Source: Nitrospirota bacterium
GTDB taxonomy: Bacteria > Nitrospirota > Thermodesulfovibrionia > Thermodesulfovibrionales > UBA1546
Assembly (NCBI GenBank): GCA_016208915.1
Contig: JACQXE010000004.1
Span: 1 to 64,000, forward strand
DNA length: 64,000 bases
Direction of reading: 5' to 3'
Part shown: positions 15,212 through 23,598 of the stretch, piece by piece
How the letters are laid out: the number at the start of each line of letters is the position of its first letter
Numbering within the stretch: the first letter of the stretch is position 1
Notes under the pieces: model-generated
What the model saw: the letters and a program-made list of their open reading frames with translations, nothing else
Databases searched by the model: none
What the model was told of the DNA's origin: nothing
Translations under genes and position numbers: made by a program

Positions 15212-15239
15212 AAAAGGGGGCAAGATTTGCCCCCTTTTA
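15212..15239. terminator. Bidirectional terminator between convergent genes
   Basis: The sequence AAAAGGGGGCAAGATTTGCCCCCTTTTAA forms a strong stem with A and T runs on both sides. It can end both the b5 fusion gene (plus) and the FadL-like gene (minus). Confidence 0.85.
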
Positions 15240-15274
15240 AGCAGCAAATAAATCTTGATGCGGCGTTCTTTCTT

Positions 15275-16600
15275 TTAAAATCTCAAGGCATAGGCAATAC
15301 CAAAAGCATTCTGGTACATCTCGATCTTTTCATTACCAGCAGCAACACCAAAATCATTAAAAAGACTCGAGCCTGTTTCTGAGTTTTTGACAGCATGCAT
15401 ATAAGCTATAGTCAGCTCAGAGCTTTTTGTTATGTTGTAGGTTAAACCAAAGGTGTAATGGTCCTGAATAACTCCAGGCGCAAGAATATTAAATGTCACA
15501 TCACGCGACTGAATAGGGTTATCGCAATGGCTATAGCCTGCACGTACAGTCAGATCAGTGAACTGATACTGAACACCGATCTTCCACACATTGACATCAT
15601 CCCAGCCAAAGCCTCTGTCATCATCGCCGCCGAGAGTATTAGCAATTGTTGATCCATGACTTTTGCTTGAATTGCCAACAGAGTTAACATCAGAATAATT
15701 AATACGCTGATAATCAAGAGCAATTGTCAAAGGCTGCATTACCTTCACTGCAATGCCTGCGTTATAATTCTCTGGCATATCAAAATCACCCTGCTCTGCA
15801 AACAAGCCTTTATATTTGTCGAACTTGCTCATATAAATCTTGGTAGAATATGCCGCACCCAGTGTTACTGCATCTGAAATCTTGCCCATCCATCCAATGC
15901 GTGCTCCTAAACCAGTCGCAGTGTCATAGCCATTATTTGTTAGCTTTGTTTTATCCTCTGAATATGCTGCAAATCCCTGCAGTCCTTTTGCCTTGAACCG
16001 CTGATAACCTATCAGAGGAGAAATACCAATAGCATGATTAGGATTAATCTTATACGCAACTGTCGGCGCAATTACCAATTGCGACAGATCAACGCCTAAT
16101 TCAGTTGTACCGCATAATATATTGTTACTTGCTGCAGTTCCTTGACCACCCATGGTAAGAAAATTATTGCAGGTACCAACACCAGCAGCAGACGTAATCT
16201 GACCTGTCGGATAGTCTGTATTCATCCCGCCGTTGGCGTAAACAGTTACTCCAAGAGAAAGATTTTGATTAATCATCCTGTTGTAGGCAAACTCCGGGAT
16301 AAAAAAATTAGTGCTGTCACTGCTAACTGCAGCACTTATTGCTGCAGCACCGGTACGATTAGAGTTACGCTTCGGGCTGAACCAGTCTAACCCAACGTCA
16401 AGCCGCTCTCCGACAAAGACCATCCCGGCCGGATTTGTTGCACCCACCATTGCATCCTGTGCCACTGCAGTTGTGGCCCCTGCCATGCCTTTTGCTTTCA
16501 GTCCATAACCGTGTGAGAAATAACCGTTTGTTGCTTGTGCAATATTGCTAATACCTAAGATTAAAACTAACAACAAAAACAAAAGCAATAGTTTTCTCAT
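15275..16600 (-). CDS. FadL/TodX-family outer-membrane transport protein
   Basis: This 441-aa protein has a signal peptide (to about residue 23), then NGYFSHGYGLKAKGMAGATTA and the family's GATNPAGM segment, and ends in an aromatic outer-membrane signature (FGIAYALRF). FadL/TodX barrels let hydrophobic compounds such as fatty acids or aromatics cross the outer membrane. The length is typical. AAGGAGGATAAAAG precedes the ATG on the minus strand. It is the last gene of a minus-strand series that includes the small DsrE and DUF302-like genes. Confidence 0.9.
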   Translation of the reverse strand: MRKLLLLFLLLVLILGISNIAQATNGYFSHGYGLKAKGMAGATTAVAQDAMVGATNPAGMVFVGERLDVGLDWFSPKRNSNRTGAAAISAAVSSDSTNFFIPEFAYNRMINQNLSLGVTVYANGGMNTDYPTGQITSAAGVGTCNNFLTMGGQGTAASNNILCGTTELGVDLSQLVIAPTVAYKINPNHAIGISPLIGYQRFKAKGLQGFAAYSEDKTKLTNNGYDTATGLGARIGWMGKISDAVTLGAAYSTKIYMSKFDKYKGLFAEQGDFDMPENYNAGIAVKVMQPLTIALDYQRINYSDVNSVGNSSKSHGSTIANTLGGDDDRGFGWDDVNVWKIGVQYQFTDLTVRAGYSHCDNPIQSRDVTFNILAPGVIQDHYTFGLTYNITKSSELTIAYMHAVKNSETGSSLFNDFGVAAGNEKIEMYQNAFGIAYALRF

Positions 16601-16665
16601 CTTTTATCCTCCTTATATTTTTTTACAACTAATGCTGCCATTTATCCCTCTCTTTTCACCTCCCC

Positions 16666-17634
16666 TTACTTGAGATGGGCTGTTGCCATCTCTACAATCT
16701 CATCCTGTATCTTACCGGGCATCTTCATATTTTTCATGAATGCCCAGTTGCCCGCATCTTCAAAATAAACCTTCATCCTGTACATCTCATCCAAAGTGGC
16801 AACCTTTACCTTTCCGCCTTCCTTATAAACAATAACCTCTATCGGAAATGACGAGTTGTGGTCTATTCCAGGAAATTTATAAGAATCAGACGCCCGCTTC
16901 TCACCAGCAATCCTGAATGCCCTTGCCTCTGTCTTTGACTCTGTGACCCCGAAGATTATTGCACCCTGCGCTGAAAGATCAAGGGTGTAAATCAATTTCC
17001 AGTTTTTCCTGTTTTCGAGAATTCCCTTTTTTACATTTTCTGACACTCTTTTAAATGTAGCATCAGAATCATCAGAGGCAAGATAAATCTCCTCTACCTT
17101 ATCAATGAAATCGCCGCCTCCCATTCCTCCAACCCTTCCCTTGCTCCTTATCTCTCCTATCTGCATCTTCACAGCATTGCCTGAAACAGCCTTCGCAATT
17201 GTATCAACCATAGAATTTATTGTAGAGAGTGAAAGGTCATTGAGTTTTGTCTCATGAATGATTGTTCTGTTAATGGACGCAGGATTAATGACAGCAACAT
17301 TAATGCCTGTTTCATCCTCATATATCCCTGCCCTTAAAGGCAAGGCAAATGCGGCTTTTACGCCGTTTGATATGATGGACTTTGTATATGCGGAAGAATC
17401 GAATACTATAACTCTCGAGCGAAACTTACAGCCTTCCGGCACGCCAGTGTTATAGACTGCAAGTATTTCCCATCCTGAATTTTTTAATGCAGCATTAACC
17501 TTATTGCTTATTTCGTCAAAATCTCCCTGGGCCTTTTCAACAACCTTGACATAAACACCATACTCACTGGCAAAACTTACAGATACAAACAAGAAAAGCA
17601 TTAAGCAGATAAAAAGAAAAGTCTTATGCCTCAT
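16666..17634 (-). CDS. Exported protein with two DUF302-like halves
   Basis: This 322-aa protein has an N-terminal signal peptide (ends near VSFASEYG). The first half has a segment, FALPLRAGIYEDETGINVAVINPASI, that resembles DUF302 domains. The second half has a similar strand pattern (FPIEVIVYKEGGKVKVATLDEM) and ends AFMKNMKMPGKIQ. This suggests a periplasmic protein with two related domains; DUF302 has no firm biochemical role. It lies between the FadL-like and DsrE-like genes, in the same direction. I would treat the domain call as tentative. Confidence 0.6.
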   Translation of the reverse strand: MRHKTFLFICLMLFLFVSVSFASEYGVYVKVVEKAQGDFDEISNKVNAALKNSGWEILAVYNTGVPEGCKFRSRVIVFDSSAYTKSIISNGVKAAFALPLRAGIYEDETGINVAVINPASINRTIIHETKLNDLSLSTINSMVDTIAKAVSGNAVKMQIGEIRSKGRVGGMGGGDFIDKVEEIYLASDDSDATFKRVSENVKKGILENRKNWKLIYTLDLSAQGAIIFGVTESKTEARAFRIAGEKRASDSYKFPGIDHNSSFPIEVIVYKEGGKVKVATLDEMYRMKVYFEDAGNWAFMKNMKMPGKIQDEIVEMATAHLK

Positions 17635-17703
17635 TTCCCTCTCCTTTCAGTTATCCAATTACTCTGATTTTTCCCTCTTGCCTTCAGGTTCTATCTCAGT
17701 CTT

Positions 17704-18183
17704 TCATACGAATAACGTAATGTCTGCATCAAGCGCAAAGTCAAGGAATTCAGCAGCGCCTGCTACCTCTACACCATCAATCAAATCATCTTTGGCAACT
17801 CCTGTCATCTCCAGAGAAGGAGCGCAGGCTATCATCCTGACGCCTCCCTCTAAGCAGGTAGTCAGAAACTCGGGAATAGAAGGCCACTTAATCTTATTCA
17901 CCATCCCCTTCATCATGGCTGTGGCAAGTGCGGTCATGCCAGGAAGCACACCGAGGATATTAGGAAAAGGCACAGGCGATGGCATAGCAGGATTGCCTAT
18001 AGGTGAAACCTTCAACGAGTGATTTTTATTTTTGTTTACTATATCGACACCATAAAGGGTAAAGAATATACCCACTTCCACGTCCATTGCAAAAGCTGTT
18101 GATGCGAGGATCAAGGGCGGGTACGCCATATCAAGACTACCCTTTGAGGCGATGATTGCCATTCTTTTCTTCTTCTCTCCCAC
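17704..18183 (-). CDS. DsrE/DsrF-like family protein
   Basis: This 159-aa cytoplasmic protein reads like the DsrE/DsrF/DrsH-like group often named peroxiredoxin-like: KRMAIIASKGSLDMAYPPLILA, then MDVEVGIFFTLYGVDIVNK, and a C-terminal VRMIACAPSLEMTGVAKDDL. The cysteine in IACAPS and the one in TTCLEGG are the probable sulfur-relay residues. Such proteins bind or move persulfide sulfur. The start is GTG at 18183, seven bases after GGAGG. The two small genes upstream are probably in the same operon. Confidence 0.85.
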   Translation of the reverse strand: MGEKKKRMAIIASKGSLDMAYPPLILASTAFAMDVEVGIFFTLYGVDIVNKNKNHSLKVSPIGNPAMPSPVPFPNILGVLPGMTALATAMMKGMVNKIKWPSIPEFLTTCLEGGVRMIACAPSLEMTGVAKDDLIDGVEVAGAAEFLDFALDADITLFV

Positions 18184-18210
18184 AACTACACCTCCTTTTT
18201 TTATCAGCGT

Positions 18211-18441
18211 TTATACAATTTTGTTTATTTTAGCTTTAAGAGCCTCTGAAATTGTGTTAGCCAGATTCTTATCAATAAAGAGCGCAACCATCTTGCTTAT
18301 CTTTTCAGCGGCTTCCAATAAACTTTTTTGGTCATCTGACGCATCTTCTATAACAGTCAATACCCTCTTTAAAAAAATAGGACTTGAGGCTTTCTCGAGC
18401 TGTCCATGTATGATGCTCTTTAAATCATGCTTGATATCCAT
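18211..18441 (-). CDS. Small helical protein of unknown function
   Basis: This 76-aa protein is almost entirely predicted helix (KHDLKSIIHGQLEKASSPIF..., ending ISEALKAKINKIV). I do not recognise it with confidence; it recalls small accessory proteins found beside DsrE-like genes. It lies six bases after the small membrane protein gene and 27 bases before the DsrE-like gene, all minus strand, so they form one transcription unit. No cysteines or metal motifs are visible. Confidence 0.6.
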   Translation of the reverse strand: MDIKHDLKSIIHGQLEKASSPIFLKRVLTVIEDASDDQKSLLEAAEKISKMVALFIDKNLANTISEALKAKINKIV

Positions 18442-18447
18442 TGGCCC

Positions 18448-18744
18448 TTAGAGTCCCAACTCTCTTATGACCTTATAGAAAAGATTGATCACTATCACAA
18501 CAAAGACAGCGCCTGCCAAGAATATTATTCCTACAATGAGTTGCCTGTACATCTCCGGAAGATTCGGGAAAAACGGCGTTGAAAGATACCCTATGGTGAA
18601 AAGAACCACTAGATATGAAAGAAATTTCCAGCTTGCTCCTACAGTTCCTCCAGGAATCTTTTTAGACAGACTGAACACTCTAACCAATGCATAAACCATT
18701 ATGCATATGGCTGAGACTGAAAGCGCTAAAAAAAGCTTGTCCAT
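18448..18744 (-). CDS. Small three-helix membrane protein
   Basis: This 98-aa protein has three hydrophobic segments: ALSVSAICIMVYALVRVF, WKFLSYLVVLFTIGYL and LIVGIIFLAGAVFVVIVI. No conserved cofactor residue is evident and no family is recognised. A GGGAGG ribosome site precedes the ATG on the minus strand. It is the first gene of the unit leading to the 76-aa protein and the DsrE-like protein, suggesting a membrane partner for that sulfur-relay protein. That link is inference from position only. Confidence 0.6.
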   Translation of the reverse strand: MDKLFLALSVSAICIMVYALVRVFSLSKKIPGGTVGASWKFLSYLVVLFTIGYLSTPFFPNLPEMYRQLIVGIIFLAGAVFVVIVINLFYKVIRELGL

Positions 18745-18841
18745 CCATACCTCCCTAAAAATTTAGTCATATAATTAATACCATCAAATAAGAAAGATGT
18801 CAATAAAAATGATTTGTCTTCAGGGTAGGTATAGCAGATGC

Positions 18842-18874
18842 TTTTTGGGAGGGGTTTTATCCCCTCCCAAAAAA
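18842..18874 (-). terminator. Rho-independent terminator after the DUF3373-like porin
   Basis: The sequence TTTTGGGAGGGGTTTTATCCCCTCCCAAAA forms a 12-bp stem just beyond the stop of the minus-strand porin gene. T-rich sequence follows on that strand. Confidence 0.88.
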
Positions 18875-18876
18875 TT

Positions 18877-20391
18877 TTAGAACACGACATCAAAGGTAAG
18901 ATAGAGATCCTTTGCGTTTTTAAGAGGCGCAAACATCTGTGATGTTGTATCACTTGTTGTCAAGTCAGATATCTTATGCGGCGCTCCAACCCAGTTCTGG
19001 CTCCCTGTATACTTGAAAGAGTAATACTGATAACCGAGCCTGAAGAATGCCTTGCCTTTCTTCGAGATTGGCTTCTGATTGAGTTCCTGTATTATGTATG
19101 CCTCATAGACATTGCCTCTTGTGCCGAGCTTGGTTGTCCACATATCATCTGATGCTGGCGTAAATGCAAGCCAGTTCTTTGAACCGCGGTTATATTCCAG
19201 ACCAAGCTTAGTGCCTGTTGCTTTAAGGTCATATCTTCCACCGAGATATATCACATTACCTGTACGGGATTTTTTCCCTTCGTAAGAGTCCCAAAGTAAA
19301 CCATACTGCCCCAAAGCTGCCATAGGTGGATAATAATTATTATTGGGATGAGTCTTGCTGAGAGCAGCAGATAAGAAAAGATTCAGATCGCCCATGCCAA
19401 CATTATCAAGCCTGCCCACAATTACACTGCCATACTGATCCACATCACCAAGATTAGTGTTGGTAGCTCCACTAATATCAGTAGCGCTTGCAAATATATT
19501 GAAGGCCCTGTTCCACTGCAATTCAACATGGAGGTTATCAGTATCGTGGGGAACAATATTAATGCCGAGCATGTCTACATCCTTCAGCCCATTATTAGGT
19601 CTGAAACCGCTGTCGAATCCTTTGCCATAGCAAATCTTTGCATATGCGCCTGGCAAATCAGCTATATCAGGCGCATAACCAACAGTCAGTCCATCAAAAG
19701 CCCAGTCTATCATAAAGCCTGGAACGCCTGCAGTGCTTGTTCTTTCAGTATTCTGCCTTATATTTGTAGGTATGCCTCCTGTTGACGGCCTTCTGCCAAC
19801 AGAAATCCATCCGGGCATACCAGCGACATTGCTCCATGTAGCGTATGCCTGATCAACCCTCAGAGTGTTGTCTTGCGGTGTATGTCCTATATTTGCATCA
19901 AATATGCTTTGCTTGTCAGCAAAATAGGCATTGGAACCTGTAACAGGATCAGAACTCTCCCATCCCCATACCTTATACATCAGCAATCTTGCCTTTACCT
20001 GAATGTCTTCTGTTGCCTTTGCCTTGAGATTCAACCCGAATCGGTTAGTCAGCAGCGCATCGTTTGCGAGATTTTTACCTGCAACACCGCTGCCCATTAC
20101 TTTTGCATCATGCGTCTTTCCTTTCAGGCTGTCGAGTCTGAATCTGTAATCACCGCCTATATCCAGCCATGATTGTCCTGTTGCTTTTTCAGCCTTTTCC
20201 TCGACCTTTGTGATTCTCTCCTCTTTTGCAGTCTCTTTTTTCTGAATTTCATTTAACTGCTGTTTCATTTTTTCGAGTTCCTTTGACAGCGAGTCAATCT
20301 TCTGCATAAGATCTGTCGTTGGGTCAGCAGCTAATGAGGTATAAGGCAGAAACAAAGCGAGTGCAACAAAAACCGCAAACAATCGCTTCAT
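18877..20391 (-). CDS. DUF3373-like outer-membrane porin with N-terminal coiled coil
   Basis: This 504-aa protein has a signal peptide (to about residue 22) and a coiled coil (about 27-68, DLMQKIDSLSKELEKMKQQL). A beta-barrel follows with repeated aromatic strands, starting WLDIGGDYRFRLDSLKG and ending LYLTFDVVF. The coiled coil plus barrel is typical of DUF3373/OprP-like porins that tether to the wall. The substrate is unknown. It is monocistronic, with its own terminator. DUF3373 proteins are common in metal- and nitrogen-respiring anaerobes. Confidence 0.82.
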   Translation of the reverse strand: MKRLFAVFVALALFLPYTSLAADPTTDLMQKIDSLSKELEKMKQQLNEIQKKETAKEERITKVEEKAEKATGQSWLDIGGDYRFRLDSLKGKTHDAKVMGSGVAGKNLANDALLTNRFGLNLKAKATEDIQVKARLLMYKVWGWESSDPVTGSNAYFADKQSIFDANIGHTPQDNTLRVDQAYATWSNVAGMPGWISVGRRPSTGGIPTNIRQNTERTSTAGVPGFMIDWAFDGLTVGYAPDIADLPGAYAKICYGKGFDSGFRPNNGLKDVDMLGINIVPHDTDNLHVELQWNRAFNIFASATDISGATNTNLGDVDQYGSVIVGRLDNVGMGDLNLFLSAALSKTHPNNNYYPPMAALGQYGLLWDSYEGKKSRTGNVIYLGGRYDLKATGTKLGLEYNRGSKNWLAFTPASDDMWTTKLGTRGNVYEAYIIQELNQKPISKKGKAFFRLGYQYYSFKYTGSQNWVGAPHKISDLTTSDTTSQMFAPLKNAKDLYLTFDVVF

Positions 20392-20502
20392 AAAAAAACC
20401 TCCTTAAATATTAATTTTAAAAAAGATAACACCAATCAACTGTTAAGTCAAGTTTTTATGTGCAAAACTATGCAACTTTTCTCAGGGAGGTTTCAGACTA
20501 AT

Positions 20503-21144
20503 TTATTTGGTATTGATTCTTGCTATAGCGTCTTCAGCAATAGCACATACACGCTTATCGTTTAACTCTTCATCTTCATAAAATTGTATGAGTTCATTAT
20601 CATTCTTAAGCCTTTCGATTGTTTTTAAATATTCTAAAGTTCCAATCTTTCCGAGCGCAAAAGCAGCAAGCCCGCGAAGCATTGGATCAGGATTATGAAG
20701 ATACTGGAGTATCTGTGGAGCCGAATGTATTACCAGTTCTTTTTTAACCTCGCCTATTCTGCCTATTGCCCAGAGCACACCTCTGCTAAGTTTTTCTTCC
20801 TCGAGGAAAAAGACTATTATTGGAGCAACATCTGCAAAAAGTTCAGGGCTGTTTCTGACTATCTCACCGAGCATTTCTGGAGAGCTCCACCCTATTCCGC
20901 CTGACTCATCCCTGATCATCCACAACAGACGGCCAATGAGATTCCGCACATGCTCAGGCTGCGTCTTTGCAATTTCTTTTGTTATGAGGCCAATTGACTC
21001 TATAGCTCGCCAGCAGACAATGCTTTTTTTATCGTAAGTCAGAGAAATCAGGAGCTTAATAATCCTTCTGTTATCAGCAGCTATGCGCAAAAGTTCATCG
21101 TATCTTTTATCTTCCAATAATCTGATTATTTCTTCTTTGTTCAT
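20503..21144 (-). CDS. HEAT-repeat protein, DVU0298-like
   Basis: This 213-aa protein is built of alpha-helical HEAT-type repeats: IVCWRAIESIGLITKEIA, LSRGVLWAIGRIGEV and LRGLAAFALGKIGTLEYL. The overall length and the RDESGGIGWSSPEMLGEIVR segment resemble the DVU0298 family found in sulfate reducers and relatives. HEAT repeats serve as binding scaffolds; the partner is unknown. The gene stands alone on the minus strand, upstream of repeat copy 3. Confidence 0.75.
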   Translation of the reverse strand: MNKEEIIRLLEDKRYDELLRIAADNRRIIKLLISLTYDKKSIVCWRAIESIGLITKEIAKTQPEHVRNLIGRLLWMIRDESGGIGWSSPEMLGEIVRNSPELFADVAPIIVFFLEEEKLSRGVLWAIGRIGEVKKELVIHSAPQILQYLHNPDPMLRGLAAFALGKIGTLEYLKTIERLKNDNELIQFYEDEELNDKRVCAIAEDAIARINTK

Positions 21145-21225
21145 TCTTTGTTATCACAATTGTCCAAAATAAGATTTATGAAAAGGCTGAACGCTTCATA
21201 AATACAATGATTTGTTATATAAACA

Positions 21226-21427
21226 GATAATGGTATTTTCGCTCATTCCCTGCCTGCCGGCCGGCAGGTCGGTCGTTCCGATGCGACTCCTCCGCCTCAG
21301 GCGGATTCGCCGAGGCGAAGAGGGATTTTGCCTCACCCCCCTCATATTCCCCCCTTAGCAAGGGGGGATGGAGGGGGGTGTAGGAATATCGGCAAAATAA
21401 TACCGCTCAAATACTATATCCTGCCTA
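21226..21427. repeat. Dispersed inverted-repeat element, copy 3 (longest, nested palindromes)
   Basis: This copy shares TATTTTCGCTCATTCC, TTTTGCCTCACCCCCCTCAT and the CCCCTTAGCAAGGGG stem with copies 1 and 2. It carries two further palindromes: CCTGCCTGCCGGCCGGCAGG and CCTCCGCCTCAGGCGGA. The right arm ends ATACTATATCCTGCCTATCT; the left arm AGATAATGGTATTTT matches only partly, as if about seven bases had been lost. It lies between two minus-strand genes. Confidence 0.88.
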
Positions 21428-21446
21428 TCTTTCTTTTTTTCTATCT

Positions 21447-22970
21447 TTATCTCTTCTTGCTTATCTTTTCCTTAAGATCAATCATATCTCTCATATTTTT
21501 TAAGTTATTCGTCAGTTCCCACCATCCGAGTTTAAATGCCTGATAATCAGGAGCTCCTGTCATGGCAGATGCATAGCGAATAGAATTCGAATAAAAAAGC
21601 CACTGTTTTACCCACAGCTGCTCTATCGCTTCATCAAATGGATTGGTCTTATCTTCTATCCCTTTTTCCCATGACTCAACCAACAGTAGTGTCGCTGACA
21701 AAGTCATATCATTTGTTTCTTTAATTGTATTTGCGAGTTTTTCAAAATGCCCGTTGGTCCAGTCTGTGCTGTGGCAGCCGCCGCATACCCGTTTCATTGA
21801 TGCAATTCTTCTGTCCTGCTCTGTTTTATCTATCAGATATTCTGAGGCAGGCTCTCCTGTGAAAGTAACAGGCAACGGCAGACCGTCTTTATTTTTTATA
21901 ATACTTGTATTGCCTGATTTCGGCTGCGGATGGCTGTAAACCAGACCAAAAAGCCTGACCCACAATCTTGAACCAAAATCATGCGTTCTCTCAGCAAGCA
22001 CACTGCCGTCAGGAGAAACAAGAAGACTGTTATGGCATGTTGCGCATGTCGGCGCCTTTACATCTTTGCCGATTGTCCAGGGAACTGCGTTAAAATCCCA
22101 TTCATAATATTTCGAAGCATATATGTTCCCGTGCTTGCTCTCTTTATATACATTAAATGCAGGCACATCAGGCTCAAGATGGCACTGTCCGCAGGTATAG
22201 GGCTTTCTTGCAACCTCTATGGAAAATCCGTGTCTTGGATGGCAGGCAGTGCAGGAGCCAAGGCTGCCATCAGGATTCTCCCTTCCTACCCCTTGATTTG
22301 GCCAGTTTGTAAGGTCAGGGACAGTAATCTCGCCCATTTTGGCAGTCATAACTTTTTTCATGCCTTTTACTTCTATTTTTGTTCCATGACAGGCAAGACA
22401 AGTTTCATTAAGAGTAATATCCGATGGTTTATCTGTTGTTATTCTGTTGTTATCTATTTTTTTTACCCCTGTAATAGTGCTCACCAAAGTATGATACACA
22501 GGGTTTTCCATTATATTTTTTATAGCGTGAGCCTTCTTGCTGTCAGAATACTGTTTTACCTCTGCAGGATGACATGTTTGACAGTCATTGGGTGAAGCAA
22601 TTACATTTATCTTATACCCCATATGAGTGAAATTATCCTTATGTTTTTCAGGATTGAGGCTGTGGCACTCATAACATCCAACAATTTTTTCTGATAATTC
22701 AACTGGAATCTCAGCAGCTGAAACTCTTCTCTGAAAAACAGGTTTTTTTATACCCTCTGCCGGAGTTGTCTTTGAATGCCTGCTTGAAAGCCAGTCTTCC
22801 ACAATACCGGGAGTATATATCTTATGACATGCAAGGCATGCCTGTGTCTGAGTGCTGATGTTTGGCTCTGCTTTCTTGTCTATCTTATCTTCAGAGGCGT
22901 TCAGTGACGTCAAAAACAACACCACCATGAAAAACGAAAACATGCCTGTTTTTATTGCCGTGGATTTCAT
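21447..22970 (-). CDS. Second octaheme HAO-like multiheme cytochrome c
   Basis: This 507-aa exported cytochrome (signal peptide to about residue 25) has eight CxxCH motifs: CLACH, CYECH, CQTCH, CLACH, CTACH, CGQCH, CATCH and CGGCH. A helical C-terminal domain contains GAPDYQAFKLGWWEL. The spacing and the C-terminal helices match the HAO family. It differs clearly from the 409-aa HAO-like protein at 12.7 kb: the N-terminal heme spacing is longer and an extra loop (residues 155-200) is present. It is probably periplasmic and redox-active on small nitrogen or sulfur compounds. It is transcribed toward repeat copy 3. Confidence 0.82.
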   Translation of the reverse strand: MKSTAIKTGMFSFFMVVLFLTSLNASEDKIDKKAEPNISTQTQACLACHKIYTPGIVEDWLSSRHSKTTPAEGIKKPVFQRRVSAAEIPVELSEKIVGCYECHSLNPEKHKDNFTHMGYKINVIASPNDCQTCHPAEVKQYSDSKKAHAIKNIMENPVYHTLVSTITGVKKIDNNRITTDKPSDITLNETCLACHGTKIEVKGMKKVMTAKMGEITVPDLTNWPNQGVGRENPDGSLGSCTACHPRHGFSIEVARKPYTCGQCHLEPDVPAFNVYKESKHGNIYASKYYEWDFNAVPWTIGKDVKAPTCATCHNSLLVSPDGSVLAERTHDFGSRLWVRLFGLVYSHPQPKSGNTSIIKNKDGLPLPVTFTGEPASEYLIDKTEQDRRIASMKRVCGGCHSTDWTNGHFEKLANTIKETNDMTLSATLLLVESWEKGIEDKTNPFDEAIEQLWVKQWLFYSNSIRYASAMTGAPDYQAFKLGWWELTNNLKNMRDMIDLKEKISKKR

Positions 22971-23018
22971 ATCCCCTCCTTTTGAAAGTCAAGACATTAC
23001 AATAATATTAATTGCCGC

Positions 23019-23093
23019 AATTCCGTCATTCCCGCTTGTCGGGAATCCTTCCTGAAACAAGGAGAGATTCTGGACAAGCCAGAATGACAGGGT
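23019..23093. repeat. REP-like inverted repeat
   Basis: The sequence starts TTCCGTCATTCCCGCTTGTC and ends GACAAGCCAGAATGACAGG, so the outer parts (GTCATTCCCGCTTGTC / GACAAGCCAGAATGAC) are complementary with few mismatches. This resembles widespread short dispersed palindromes built on GTCATTCCCGC words. It lies between the rubrerythrin and octaheme genes. Confidence 0.75.
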
Positions 23094-23103
23094 CAAGAAT
23101 CGT

Positions 23104-23598
23104 TTAGTCAACCTTTTTAAATGCCTGTTTTCCTGCACCGCATATCGGGCATTTGTCCGGCGCTTCATCCTCTACAGTATTTCCGCAAACCTGACAAACA
23201 TAATAATCAACATCAGGATTCTTGCTGAGATTTTCAAGAGCTTTTGTGTAGAGCGCAGCATGAACCTTTTCAACTTCATTGGCGTAGACAAAACTCCTCT
23301 CAGCTCCCTTTTTCCCCTCGCTCTTAGCATCTTCGATCATCTGGGGATACATTTTCTGAAACTCGTATGCTTCACCGTCAATCGCCTCCTGAAGGTTTTC
23401 TTTTGTGCCCTTTATCCCTCCGCTCTCTCTCAGGTGATTATGCGCATGAACAGTCTCTGCCTCAGCAGCTGCCCTGAACAGCCTCGCAATTTGCTTAAAG
23501 CCTTCATCTTCTGCCTTTTTTGCAAAAGCAAGGTATTTCCTGTTTGCCTGAGATTCACCGGCAAATGCATCCATTAGATTTTTTTCAGTCTTAGACAT
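23104..23598 (-). CDS. Rubrerythrin
   Basis: This 164-aa protein has an N-terminal ferritin-like four-helix domain with diiron ligands in FAGESQANRKY, AEAETVHAHNH and YANEVEKVHA. A C-terminal rubredoxin-like domain has YYVCQVCGN and KCPICGAGK. It reduces hydrogen peroxide using electrons from rubredoxin. It starts at the base right after the flavodiiron gene's stop, and the AAGGAGGG ribosome site lies in the end of that gene. The pair forms an oxygen/NO/peroxide detoxification operon. Confidence 0.95.
   Translation of the reverse strand: MSKTEKNLMDAFAGESQANRKYLAFAKKAEDEGFKQIARLFRAAAEAETVHAHNHLRESGGIKGTKENLQEAIDGEAYEFQKMYPQMIEDAKSEGKKGAERSFVYANEVEKVHAALYTKALENLSKNPDVDYYVCQVCGNTVEDEAPDKCPICGAGKQAFKKVD

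Noticed and set aside
21981-22595. 204-aa plus-strand ORF
   Set aside because: Cysteine-rich shadow of the octaheme cytochrome on the other strand.
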